64,000 nucleotides of DNA, taken from positions 4,333,534 to 4,397,533 of the forward strand of contig NZ_AP018222.1 in assembly GCF_002368035.1 (NCBI RefSeq), read 5' to 3'. Shown in pieces: positions 36,921 through 45,161 of the stretch. The notes under the pieces are model-generated. The model had not been told where the DNA came from, made no database searches, and saw only the letters and a program-made list of their open reading frames with translations. Each line of letters begins with the position of its first letter. Position 1 is the first letter of the stretch. Both the position numbers and the translations under genes were made by a program. This stretch comes from Nostoc linckia NIES-25 (GTDB taxonomy: Bacteria; Cyanobacteriota; Cyanobacteriia; Cyanobacteriales; Nostocaceae).

Positions 36921-38246
36921 ATGTCTACTATTCAACCTGCCCGCATTACCAGAGTACTACCTGATTCTATAGCTTCAGAGATTGGTTTTGAAGCGGGAGA
37001 TGCGATCGTTGCAATTAACGGTACGCGTCCCCGCGATTTAATTGATTATCAATTTTTATGTGCTGATGAAGTTTTAGAACTAGAAGTTTTAGACGCTGCC
37101 GGTAAAACACATCACATTGAAATCGAAAAAGACTACGACGAAGATTTAGGGCTAGAATTTGAAACTGCCCTGTTTGATGGCTTAATTCAGTGCAATAACC
37201 GCTGTCCCTTTTGCTTTATCGACCAGCAGCCACCGGGTAAGCGTTCTAGTTTGTATTTGAAAGACGACGATTATCGTCTGAGCTTTTTATACGGTTCTTA
37301 TCTTACCCTCACCAATCTGCCAGAAAAAGAATGGCGGCGCATTGAACAAATGCGTTTGTCTCCGTTGTATGTTTCCGTTCATGCCACGGAGGCTGAAATC
37401 AGAATTAGATTGTTGAAAAATCCCCGTGCGGGACAAATCTTGCAACAACTCAAGTGGTTTCAAGAAAGGCGACTACAAATTCACGCCCAAGTCGTTGTTT
37501 GTCCCGGCATCAATGATGGCGAACATCTCGAAACAACTCTCAAAGATTTAGCTTCGTTTCATACTGGTGAAGTGCCTACGGTGGCATCGGTAGCAGTCGT
37601 ACCTGTTGGGTTGACACGGTTTCGTCCCCAAGAAGATGAACTCACACCTGTGACTAGGGAAAAAGCTAAAGAAGTGATTTCCCAAGTCAAAATACTTTCG
37701 CAACAATTTCGCGAAAAATTTGGTTCCAGCGTTGCTTGGTTAGCTGATGAGTGGTTTTTGATTGCAGGTGAAGAATTACCAAGCGAATCGGAATACGAAG
37801 AATATCCTCAAATTGATAACGGTGTTGGTTCAATTCAGTTATTTATCAAAGAATTTGCCACCGCAGCAGCAGAATTACTACCGCCAAAAGTCTATCCTCA
37901 GAGGAAGTTTACTTGGGTAGTAGGTAACACTGTAGAAAAAGCGTTTCAACCGATTTTGAAGCGTTTAAATTTGGTTGAAGGTTTAGAAGTAAATATGCGT
38001 GCTTTATCTAGTGATTACTGGGGGCAAGATATTAGTGTCACAGGATTACTAACTGGCCATGACTTGCTTTTAAATTTAGCAGGTCAAGATTTAGGTGATG
38101 GAATTTTGCTGCCAAAGGTGATGTTAAAGCATGGTGAATTGGTATTTCTAGATGATATGAGCGTTGAAGAGTTAGCAAACAAATTGAAGACAAATATCTT
38201 CCCGGTAGCAGGGGTTGAAGATTTAATTAATACCTGTATTGCTTAA
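36921..38246 (+). CDS. PDZ / radical-SAM-like DUF512 protein (cyanobacterial Fe-S oxidoreductase family)
   Basis: About 441 aa from MSTIQPARITRVLP at 36921. The ATG two codons upstream lies in repeat sequence. The N-terminus is a short PDZ-like domain (about 5-65: DSIASEIGFEAGDAIVAINGTRP). It is followed by the cysteine signature CNNRCPFCFIDQ (CxxxCxxC, radical SAM type, about 90-102) and the DUF512 domain to the end. The architecture matches the family annotated as putative FeS-containing, cyanobacteria-specific oxidoreductase (TIGR03279). Its substrate is unknown. Length is normal for the family. Confidence 0.85.
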   Translation: MSTIQPARITRVLPDSIASEIGFEAGDAIVAINGTRPRDLIDYQFLCADEVLELEVLDAAGKTHHIEIEKDYDEDLGLEFETALFDGLIQCNNRCPFCFIDQQPPGKRSSLYLKDDDYRLSFLYGSYLTLTNLPEKEWRRIEQMRLSPLYVSVHATEAEIRIRLLKNPRAGQILQQLKWFQERRLQIHAQVVVCPGINDGEHLETTLKDLASFHTGEVPTVASVAVVPVGLTRFRPQEDELTPVTREKAKEVISQVKILSQQFREKFGSSVAWLADEWFLIAGEELPSESEYEEYPQIDNGVGSIQLFIKEFATAAAELLPPKVYPQRKFTWVVGNTVEKAFQPILKRLNLVEGLEVNMRALSSDYWGQDISVTGLLTGHDLLLNLAGQDLGDGILLPKVMLKHGELVFLDDMSVEELANKLKTNIFPVAGVEDLINTCIA

Positions 38247-38604
38247 TTCGTTTTTGCCAATCTTTTACCTTATACAATTTAACAAGATTCTGCAACTTCT
38301 GTTTTTTAGGCTTTTGAAAAAATAATTTTTTGCCTATCCTTTTGATCCCTTGTGGTGTAGACTGGGAGTCAGTAACTAAATACAATAATCGCGTGCAGGT
38401 AATTAGACTAGTCAGCTAAACAAAGCTAACTAGTTGATGATTTTGGGTTTTGGATTTTGGACTTTTTCACTCACCAGGGTCAATTATCAGCCAAAAAAAT
38501 CTAAAATAGCCAATCTAAAATCTAAAATTCCTAATCAAAAGCAAAACGAGCTTAATTCATTATCCCTTTTAAGCCGCTTGCCTCAATAGAATTGAGAGCA
38601 AGGA

Positions 38605-38640
38605 GTCCACAAACTGTACGTGTTTGTGTGGTCAGTTTTT
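38605..38640 (+). terminator. U-tailed hairpin without an obvious upstream gene
   Basis: CCACAAAC (38607-38614) pairs with the GTTTGTGTGG segment (38622-38631, one bulge), followed by CAGTTTTT. The nearest upstream gene stop is 360 bases away, so it may end a small RNA rather than the DUF512 mRNA. Confidence 0.5.
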
Positions 38641-38787
38641 AAATAGATAGCTTCCTTGGTTAGTCATCTTTAGGCTAACCCTCTCAATACGAAGTTTCAT
38701 CAATTGAGTGACCTCATTAAGTTTACCTAGTCCAAGCTTTTGGACTAAAAACTCCTTTTTCGCATCCAAGAATTTGGGTGTGAAATT

Positions 38788-38819
38788 GCAAGTATACAAA
38801 TTTAAATTTGTATACTTGC
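38788..38819. repeat. Perfect 32-bp palindrome
   Basis: The 16-base left half GCAAGTATACAAATTT is followed without a loop by its exact reverse complement. Perfect two-fold symmetry suits a dimeric regulator site, here 28 bases upstream of a possible small membrane-protein gene. It could alternatively be a cruciform repeat element. Confidence 0.7.
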
Positions 38820-38847
38820 TGCACACTTTTACGTTGGATTGAATCTG

Positions 38848-38949
38848 ATGACTGATTTTAACTTCATCTTAACTATCTGTATTGTAGCGGTAGTTTATCT
38901 ATCTAGTATTTATCTGTGGATAGAGTTTTCTCAAAACTCAAATGACTGA
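38848..38949 (+). CDS. Possible 33-aa single-helix membrane protein
   Basis: An ATG-initiated frame of 33 codons plus TGA. The product starts MTDFNFILTICIV, has one hydrophobic helix (about residues 5-24) and ends WIEFSQNSND. Size and layout resemble the small subunits of photosystems, b6f or NDH-1, but I cannot match it to any of them. The ribosome binding site is weak (TTGGAT upstream). The palindrome at 38788-38819 immediately upstream is the main reason to take it seriously. It could be chance. Confidence 0.35.
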   Translation: MTDFNFILTICIVAVVYLSSIYLWIEFSQNSND

Positions 38950-39406
38950 TTTGGTAGATACAACAACCGTAAAGATTCAGAAGAAAGCAGTTAGAATCCA
39001 GCTTGGAATTGAAAAATCAAGGGTGATATGAATTCTCAATTTTCTTGTTGATTATTAGGCTTGAATCTCAAAGTCGTCTCAATTCAGTATTCTGGATTCT
39101 GGCTGCTTCCCAATAATTCGTATTTGATAATGATGCTTGTTCGTGCAGTGTCTCTGGTACGAGAAGCACTCGAAGCATTAGCTTACCGTCTCCGTTAGGA
39201 GAAGGCTTTAGGCTGCGATAACGTAATTTTTACCCCACGACTTTAGTCGCGGGCTTGGAATAATGACACTACACATTTTTATGTTTTCATTGATGAACCA
39301 AGAGGCTTGTACCTATTTAATTAAGAATTACGAATTAGTAATTGTCTGGTCAATAGTTAAGCTAGATATCTTGAGTAATCATGTGTTCTCATTTGTTGTT
39401 CAGGAA

Positions 39407-39556
39407 TATAGGACTCATATTTGATTTTTGAAATATACGTAGGGTGCGTTACGCCAAAGGCTAACGCACCGGTTAATGATTTAGGTGCGTTAGGCTACGC
39501 CATAACACACCCTACAGATACTGAGGTTTTTTCAGAAATCAAATCGGACTCCTATA
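39407..39556. mobile_element. MITE-like element (copy B), 150 bp
   Basis: The left end is TATAGGACTCATATTTGATT; the right end in reverse is TATAGGAGTCCGATTTGATT. The inside holds an inverted repeat built on GGTGCGTTA/TAACGCACC and GTAGGGTG/CACCCTAC. Both ends match the copies at 10216-10531 (opposite orientation) and 59962-60157 (same orientation). No coding capacity; the short open frame across it is made of repeat sequence. Confidence 0.75.
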
Positions 39557-39610
39557 GCAGTATGAGTGCAACTTTAGAAGTTTGGGATACTTTCTACAGC
39601 AATTGAAAAA

Positions 39611-40708
39611 ATGTTGAGTTTTTTACCAGAAATTATTACAAACAGAGAACTACAAGTTTGGTTCATAGGTTTGTTAGTTGGATTTTGCATATTTATATTT
39701 GGTCGTCTCATGATTTCGTTAACAACTTTACTGGGAAAGAAATTGAATTTTTTGCCAATTATTGATGTATACCAAAAATTATTTAAGCCAAATCAAGACT
39801 TATTAATTGTGGTAGTTGTAATTGCAAATTTTGAGTTATTTGTATCGTTCTTACCCCAGAATCGCTGGACAAATCCGCTAGAAATTATTGTTAGTTTGGC
39901 TTTGGCGATCGCCATTAGTTGGTTAGCCTCACAAATCTTTCAAAAATTCTTTGATTTTTATTTATTAAATGCTGCTTTCAAGAGCGGACAAAAAATCAGC
40001 GGTGAGTTACTTATACTCTTTAAATGGGTTGCCAACCTCATCATTATCTTTTTAGCAATTCTTATTTATGCTCAAACACATCAAATTAACCTTTTAGGAT
40101 TGCTAGCAAGTTTAGGAATCGGTGGTTTAGCAGTCGCTTTTGCTGCTCAAAAAACCTTAGAACAAATTTTAGGCGGGATTGTTCTATATTTAGATCGCCC
40201 CTTTGTAATTGATGATTATATTGGTCTTCCTGATGGTACTTTTGGGCGAGTTGAATCAATAGGATTAAGGTCTACTAGGATTAGAACATCCGGTAAGGGA
40301 ACTGTAATGATAGTTCCTAATAGTTCTCTCACTCAAGTGAATATTGAGAACTTTACTGGTGCTAAGAAAGTCATGTCAATTCTTTATTTGACCTTTCAGC
40401 AAACACTTAGCAGTGAAGAACGAGCTTTAATTCGTCAGGTCATTATAGACAGTACAAATGGTATCTTTGGCATTGATTTCCGGAATACAGAAGTGACTTT
40501 CAAAGCTATTAATCATTTATCAGATATAGATGCAACCCAAGCACAAGTTACTTTCTTTATTTTGGGTTCTGGAGATGTCTCGATGGAATTACGCCGTCAA
40601 CTGCTAAATATGGCAACTCAAAGCATCACTGAATGTCTACAACAATATGGTATCGCTTTTGATATCGAAGAACCAACAATTTATGTTGACTCGCCCATTA
40701 CTATTTAA
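39611..40708 (+). CDS. MscS-family mechanosensitive channel
   Basis: The 365-aa membrane protein has about four N-terminal helices, then the MscS pore helix and beta domain: LGLLASLGIGGLAVAFAAQKTLEQ followed by LYLDRPFVIDDYIGLPDG, then FGRVESIGLRSTRIRTSGKGTVMIVPNSSL. Such channels open under membrane tension and release solutes during osmotic downshock. The cytoplasmic C-terminal domain is complete (to about 365). It is two bases upstream of a second MscS gene with the same layout, so the two are almost certainly co-transcribed. Confidence 0.9.
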   Translation: MLSFLPEIITNRELQVWFIGLLVGFCIFIFGRLMISLTTLLGKKLNFLPIIDVYQKLFKPNQDLLIVVVVIANFELFVSFLPQNRWTNPLEIIVSLALAIAISWLASQIFQKFFDFYLLNAAFKSGQKISGELLILFKWVANLIIIFLAILIYAQTHQINLLGLLASLGIGGLAVAFAAQKTLEQILGGIVLYLDRPFVIDDYIGLPDGTFGRVESIGLRSTRIRTSGKGTVMIVPNSSLTQVNIENFTGAKKVMSILYLTFQQTLSSEERALIRQVIIDSTNGIFGIDFRNTEVTFKAINHLSDIDATQAQVTFFILGSGDVSMELRRQLLNMATQSITECLQQYGIAFDIEEPTIYVDSPITI

Positions 40709-40710
40709 AA

Positions 40711-41844
40711 GTGATGAAAAATATTTCACAGATAATTCTGGAATTTTTACAACGTGAGAGCACAATATCAGCACTGTCTAGTTTTGGAGTATTTCTAATT
40801 TTTATTCTCCTGTCTTTACTGATAGGACGATATACTCCGACATTCTTGCGAATTATCATTCGGCGTTTTGCACCGCAGCAAGTTGCTAGTATTTATAACA
40901 ATTTAATCGATCCAATTAGAAATCTATTTAGAATCACAGGTAGTTTAATTCTCATTTCATTCTCTTTAGCCTGGATTATCGAATATAAATCCATCCATAG
41001 ATTTCTTTCGACAATTATCGATTTAGCTGTGATTGTCAGCTTAGCTTGGCTATCCTCTCGCTTATTTCGACAGTTTATTCGAGCCTATGGAATTGAGTTA
41101 GTGCGTAAGTTTGGTAGAGAAGTAGATGAATTACTTTTAGTATTTGAAACTCTGGCGAATGTCATTATTGGATTTATTGCTGTCTTGGCTTTTGCTCAGA
41201 GTCAAGAATTTAATTTAATTGGGCTATTAACTGGGTTAGGAATTGGAGGATTAGCAGTAGCTTTTGCTGCTCAAAAAACTTTAGAACAGTTGTTAGGAAC
41301 AATAGTTTTATATTTAGATCGTCCGTTTGTTCCAGGAGAATATATTCGTTTACAGAAATCTCAACAAATTCCTGAAGGGTTGTTTGGGAGAGTTGAGTCA
41401 ATTGGTATTCGTTCAACTAAAATTCGCACTGCTGCTAAAAGTACTTTGTCTATTATTCCTAATTCAATATTGGCGAACTTAGAAATTGAAAATATTACCC
41501 GCGGGAAGAAAGTTATGGTTTTACTTTACCTCGATTTTTTCGAGCTACTACAAGAACGAGAACAGGCTTTAGTCGAGCAGGTAATTATTGAAAGTACTAA
41601 CTCTCTATTTGGTATCGATCCGGGCAGCACTAGTATTAGTTTTTTAAATCACAACCAAGAAAAGCAAATCACTCGCACAAGAATAACATTTTTTATTTTG
41701 GGTTCTAGTGAAAATTCTCTGCAATTACGCAAGCGCTTATTAGAATTGGCAAATGAAAAAATTTCTAAACAGCTATTTAAGAATGGAATTAAATTCACAA
41801 TGCAAGAGCCGACAATTTATGTGGAATCGCCTGTAACTATTTGA
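40711..41844 (+). CDS. MscS-family mechanosensitive channel, tandem paralogue
   Basis: The 377-aa MscS protein is clearly paralogous to the upstream gene: LTGLGIGGLAVAFAAQKTLEQ pore helix, LYLDRPFVPGEYIRL, and FGRVESIGIRSTKIRTAAKSTLSIIPNSIL. Both end in the same EPTIYVxSPxTI sequence. It differs by a four-residue insertion in the beta domain (KSQQIPEG instead of PDG). It starts two bases after the upstream stop. The pair could form mixed heptamers or differ in gating; that is inference. Confidence 0.9.
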   Translation: MMKNISQIILEFLQRESTISALSSFGVFLIFILLSLLIGRYTPTFLRIIIRRFAPQQVASIYNNLIDPIRNLFRITGSLILISFSLAWIIEYKSIHRFLSTIIDLAVIVSLAWLSSRLFRQFIRAYGIELVRKFGREVDELLLVFETLANVIIGFIAVLAFAQSQEFNLIGLLTGLGIGGLAVAFAAQKTLEQLLGTIVLYLDRPFVPGEYIRLQKSQQIPEGLFGRVESIGIRSTKIRTAAKSTLSIIPNSILANLEIENITRGKKVMVLLYLDFFELLQEREQALVEQVIIESTNSLFGIDPGSTSISFLNHNQEKQITRTRITFFILGSSENSLQLRKRLLELANEKISKQLFKNGIKFTMQEPTIYVESPVTI

Positions 41845-41988
41845 ATATTCCTTTTGGTAGTTTTATCGTTTTTGATACATTAGATTAACTAGACTTATTC
41901 ATTAAGTAGCTTTACGAATAGTTTGTTACTTACTAATGAATTATGATTAATTAAGTGAATTAATCAATAATTACGTTAGGAGTGAGTA

Positions 41989-44805
41989 GTGAAGCATCTG
42001 AAAAACCAAAAATATCTAAATTTAGAAATCAAAGAAACTAAAAAATTATTAGTTTTAGGTTTGGAAATTTTAATTTTAAATTTATTTAATATTTTACCAG
42101 TAAAGGCGGCAACAGAAGAACCTGTATTGACCGTAGTGCATAGCCCAGAAAATGCAAATCAATGGACAGGGATAACCGATCGCTTACAAACAGTCGGCGT
42201 GAAATATTGTGTAATTTCTCTAGATAATGTAAGGAGTATGGGCGATTGGGGCGATCGCCGGATATTATTTTTGCCAAACGTCGAAACATTAACCCCAAGC
42301 CAAGCGATCGCCCTAGAAGAATGGATGAGTAAAGGAGGGCGCTTAATTGCCACGGGCCCTGCGGGTAGTTTGTCAGCGCCAGGAGTGCGCCAGTTATTGC
42401 GATCGCTCTTAGGAGGTTATTGGGGATTCAGCCTCAGTGGCACAGAAGAAATCAAACCTGCAAAAACCAAACTCCCAGGATGGGCAAATGAAACTGCACT
42501 CTTTGGTAAAGTGCGCGGTGGTGTTGTCATTCCCAACGATATGGGCACCGAATCTCCTGCCATTTGGGATTCCAAAGATAATCCCGCCGCAGTAGTCACC
42601 ACAGAACGTTCCACATTTTTGGGTTGGCGCTGGGGAACCGATACAGCCTCCGCAGCAGAATTAGATAATGCTTGGTTAAAAACCACCGTCAATTACTACT
42701 TGACAGCACCAGCACCATCAAATCGCATGAAAAAAATAGAAGGTGCTTCCCAAAGCTGCTCTACCAGTGTGGCGACGGCGAGTGGGCAGGGGAGCAGGGG
42801 GGCAGGGGAACAGGGGAGCAGAGGGGAAAAAGTAACTGCAACTTCCCCTGCGCCTCGCGTCGTAGCGTCTCCCCCTCCCCGTATCCCTGCGTCTCCTCCT
42901 CCAAAAACTGCCACTGCTCCCCAACCAAGACCGCTTCCTCTAGTCAAACCGCCAACTTCTAAAGAAGCCATCGATCAATTAGAAGAAGCGGTGCGTTTAG
43001 ATGTAGTACCCAACTCCAATGAGCCGATTAATCAAAACGAAGCGATCGCTCTCCAGCAAGAGTTAGAAAATCTCATTGGCCGGGTAGAAAGTGCCAATTT
43101 AGCGGTATCAGCTAATGCTGTTGAGGTTGGGCAAGCTTCTGAAAATTTAGGAAAGATAGATGTCGAGTCTCTCAAACAACAAACTTTAATTAGCTCAACC
43201 AGACCGGGCGCATTAGCCACCAGCAAAGAGCAAGCCTTAGAACAGGCGAAAGTAATTGCTAAAAACTTACCCCAGTTGATTGCCCAAAAAAATTACGCTT
43301 TGGCTCGTCAGCAGTGGCTAATTGCTAAGAGAATTTTGTGGCAGCAGTTTCCTGTGGATCGCAGAATAGCTCAGCCAGAAATTCGCGCAGTTTGGTTAGA
43401 CCGGGGTACAATTGTCCGTGCCGGTAGTAAGGCGGGACTAGCCGAGATTTTTGACCGACTGGCAGCAACCGGGATTAATACTATATTTTTTGAAACTGTT
43501 AATGCTGGCTACACAATTTATCCCAGCCAAGTCGCCAAAGAACAAAACCCATTAATTCGCGGTTGGGATGCCTTGGCAGATGCAGTCAAACTAGCCCATG
43601 AACGGGATATAGAATTACACGCTTGGGTTTGGACTTTTGCCGCTGGTAACCAACGTCACAACGAAATTATTAACGTTAATCCTAATTACCCAGGGCCAGT
43701 ACTGGCTGCTCATCCCGACTGGGCAAACTACGATAACCAGGGCAACATGATTCCAGTTGGGCAAAGCAAGCCATTTTTAGACCCAGCTAACCCCGAAGTG
43801 CGACAGTATTTACTCAAGCTGTATGAGGAAATCGTCACCCGTTATGACGTAGACGGTCTACAGCTAGATTACATTCGTTACCCCTTCCAAGACCCACTGG
43901 CAGGTCGAACATACGGTTATGGTAAAGCTGCAAGAGCGCAGTTTCAGCAACTCGTTGGTGTAGATCCAATGAATATTTCCCCCGCTCAACCAGAACTGTG
44001 GCAAAAATGGACGACATTTCGCACCGAACAAGTTGATAGCTTTGTTGCCCAATTATCAAAGGAGTTGCGACAAAAGCGAGGAAATTTAATTTTGTCAGTT
44101 GCTGTCTTTCCTTTGCCACAAACAGAACGGGTCGAGAAAATTCAACAAAACTGGGAAATTTGGGCAAGGCGAGGGGATGTAGATTTAATCGTTCCCATGA
44201 CTTATGCTCTCGATACATCTCGGTTTCAACGACTGGCTCAACCTTGGATAGCCTCCAAACAATTAGGATCTGCCTTGTTAGTACCAGGAATTCGCTTACT
44301 TTCTTTGCCAACAATTGGAGCATTCGACCAACTCCAATTGGTCAGAGATTTGCCAGTTAGTGGTTATGCTCTGTTTGCCGCAGAGAATTTTAATAACGAA
44401 CTCCAAAAACTTTTTATTAGCACCCAAGGTAGAGTGCAATCCACAACAACTGAACCTATTCCTCACCGCCAGCCTTTTCAAACTGCTGCTATTCGTTACA
44501 CTGCGCTGCAACGGGAATGGAAATTTGTTTTGCAAAATCAGCAATTGCCAATGCCTGCTCAAACAATTTCAGATTTTAACAACCAGGCAGAAGTTTTACG
44601 TACTGCTTTAAATCAGCTTGCCACTGCGCCTTCTGCTAGTAAATTATTAGTAGCTAAAGCGTCTCTGACTCGCTTCCAGTCTCAATTTCGAGTCTTAATG
44701 AAGGAAGAAATCAAGTCAAATTCCTATCAGGTGAGAGTCTGGGAAAATCGGCTTGCAACTATAGAAAGGCTATTGCGTTATGGCGAAAAGCGGGTATTGC
44801 GTTAG
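41989..44805 (+). CDS. GHL10-type family 10 glycosylhydrolase-like secreted protein
   Basis: This 938-aa protein starts at GTG (ribosome binding site AGGAGTGAG). It has an N-terminal hydrophobic signal (about 22-42, ending PVKA) and a class I glutamine-amidotransferase-like domain (about 45-230). A low-complexity Gly/Ser then Pro-rich linker (about 264-320) and a helical stretch follow. The DUF187/GHL10 TIM barrel (about 460-800) has AVWLDRG, FFETVNAGYTIYPS, HAWVWTF and DGLQLDYIRYP. Relatives are predicted cell-wall or extracellular glycan hydrolases. The linker is encoded by an intergenic-type repeat at about 42780-42910. The last 130 residues are helical. Confidence 0.85.
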   Translation: MKHLKNQKYLNLEIKETKKLLVLGLEILILNLFNILPVKAATEEPVLTVVHSPENANQWTGITDRLQTVGVKYCVISLDNVRSMGDWGDRRILFLPNVETLTPSQAIALEEWMSKGGRLIATGPAGSLSAPGVRQLLRSLLGGYWGFSLSGTEEIKPAKTKLPGWANETALFGKVRGGVVIPNDMGTESPAIWDSKDNPAAVVTTERSTFLGWRWGTDTASAAELDNAWLKTTVNYYLTAPAPSNRMKKIEGASQSCSTSVATASGQGSRGAGEQGSRGEKVTATSPAPRVVASPPPRIPASPPPKTATAPQPRPLPLVKPPTSKEAIDQLEEAVRLDVVPNSNEPINQNEAIALQQELENLIGRVESANLAVSANAVEVGQASENLGKIDVESLKQQTLISSTRPGALATSKEQALEQAKVIAKNLPQLIAQKNYALARQQWLIAKRILWQQFPVDRRIAQPEIRAVWLDRGTIVRAGSKAGLAEIFDRLAATGINTIFFETVNAGYTIYPSQVAKEQNPLIRGWDALADAVKLAHERDIELHAWVWTFAAGNQRHNEIINVNPNYPGPVLAAHPDWANYDNQGNMIPVGQSKPFLDPANPEVRQYLLKLYEEIVTRYDVDGLQLDYIRYPFQDPLAGRTYGYGKAARAQFQQLVGVDPMNISPAQPELWQKWTTFRTEQVDSFVAQLSKELRQKRGNLILSVAVFPLPQTERVEKIQQNWEIWARRGDVDLIVPMTYALDTSRFQRLAQPWIASKQLGSALLVPGIRLLSLPTIGAFDQLQLVRDLPVSGYALFAAENFNNELQKLFISTQGRVQSTTTEPIPHRQPFQTAAIRYTALQREWKFVLQNQQLPMPAQTISDFNNQAEVLRTALNQLATAPSASKLLVAKASLTRFQSQFRVLMKEEIKSNSYQVRVWENRLATIERLLRYGEKRVLR
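42775..42910. repeat. Intergenic-type CAGGGGAG / CCCCTGCGTCTCC repeat inside the GHL10 gene
   Basis: Tandem GGGCAGGGGAGCAGGGG units, then CTTCCCCTGCGCCTCGCG and CCTGCGTCTCC units, match the repeat type that fills gaps at 8895, 31670 and 52370. They are in frame and encode the Gly/Ser-rich then Pro-rich linker (about residues 264-307). Confidence 0.75.
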
Positions 44806-45161
44806 TTGGGCATAGGGCATCCCTTCTGGAGCGAGACGCTACTACGCGTAGCTTGCTCGTATTGTAGGGGTACGGCTTGTCTACGAGACGCTACGCGAAC
44901 GCTCAGGGCAAGTGGGTATGGGTAAAGGAAAGTGGATAGGGGAAAAGGGGAAAGATTAAATTTATTCCTTTTCCCTTTTCCCTTTAACCTTTTCCCTTTC
45001 CCCATACCCAATGCCCCATACCCCCATTTGTATTTCTTAAAACTACTTTTCCAGTGTTTATACTTCAAAGATTAGTAATTGTTTGTGGTCAAAATATTAG
45101 AAAATGCTTAAGTGAACAGCTTTAGATAACTATCTTCTGATAATAGCTATAGTAATAATCT
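44806..45161. repeat. Gene-free stretch with palindromic and purine/pyrimidine repeats
   Basis: Starts with GC-rich palindromic fragments (GAGACGCTACTACGCGTAGC, GAGACGCTACGCGAACGCTC) at about 44826-44905. The GGGGAAAAGGGG / ATTAAATTTATTCC / CCTTTTCCC hairpin follows at about 44938-45005, then CCCATACCCAATGCCCC units. The last 130 bases before the kinase gene are AT-rich and unstructured. Confidence 0.65.

Larger units (their letters stand above)
38247..39610. other. Long gene-poor stretch with hairpins, palindrome, small ORF and MITE
   Basis: About 1360 bases without a long gene. In order: a hairpin at about 38408-38436 (ACTAGT...ACTAGT arms), a CTCAAT/ATTGAG hairpin and a U-tailed terminator at 38582-38640, a perfect 32-bp palindrome at 38788-38819, a 33-codon ORF at 38848-38949, a GC-rich repeat block at about 39150-39260, and a MITE at 39407-39556. 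The terminator and palindrome suggest one or two small transcripts. Confidence 0.55.

Noticed and set aside
38632..38826. Minus-strand open frame of 64 codons starting inside the 32-bp palindrome
   Set aside because: Its start lies within or next to the palindrome, it has no ribosome binding site and it overlaps the terminator hairpin; composition is not convincing.
39421..39606. Open frame of 61 codons through MITE copy B
   Set aside because: Almost entirely made of MITE sequence and its inverted arms; no start signal.
42672..42971. Overlapping open frames on both strands in the glycosidase linker region
   Set aside because: Purine-rich repeats lack stops in several frames; only the frame joining the two glycosidase domains makes sense.
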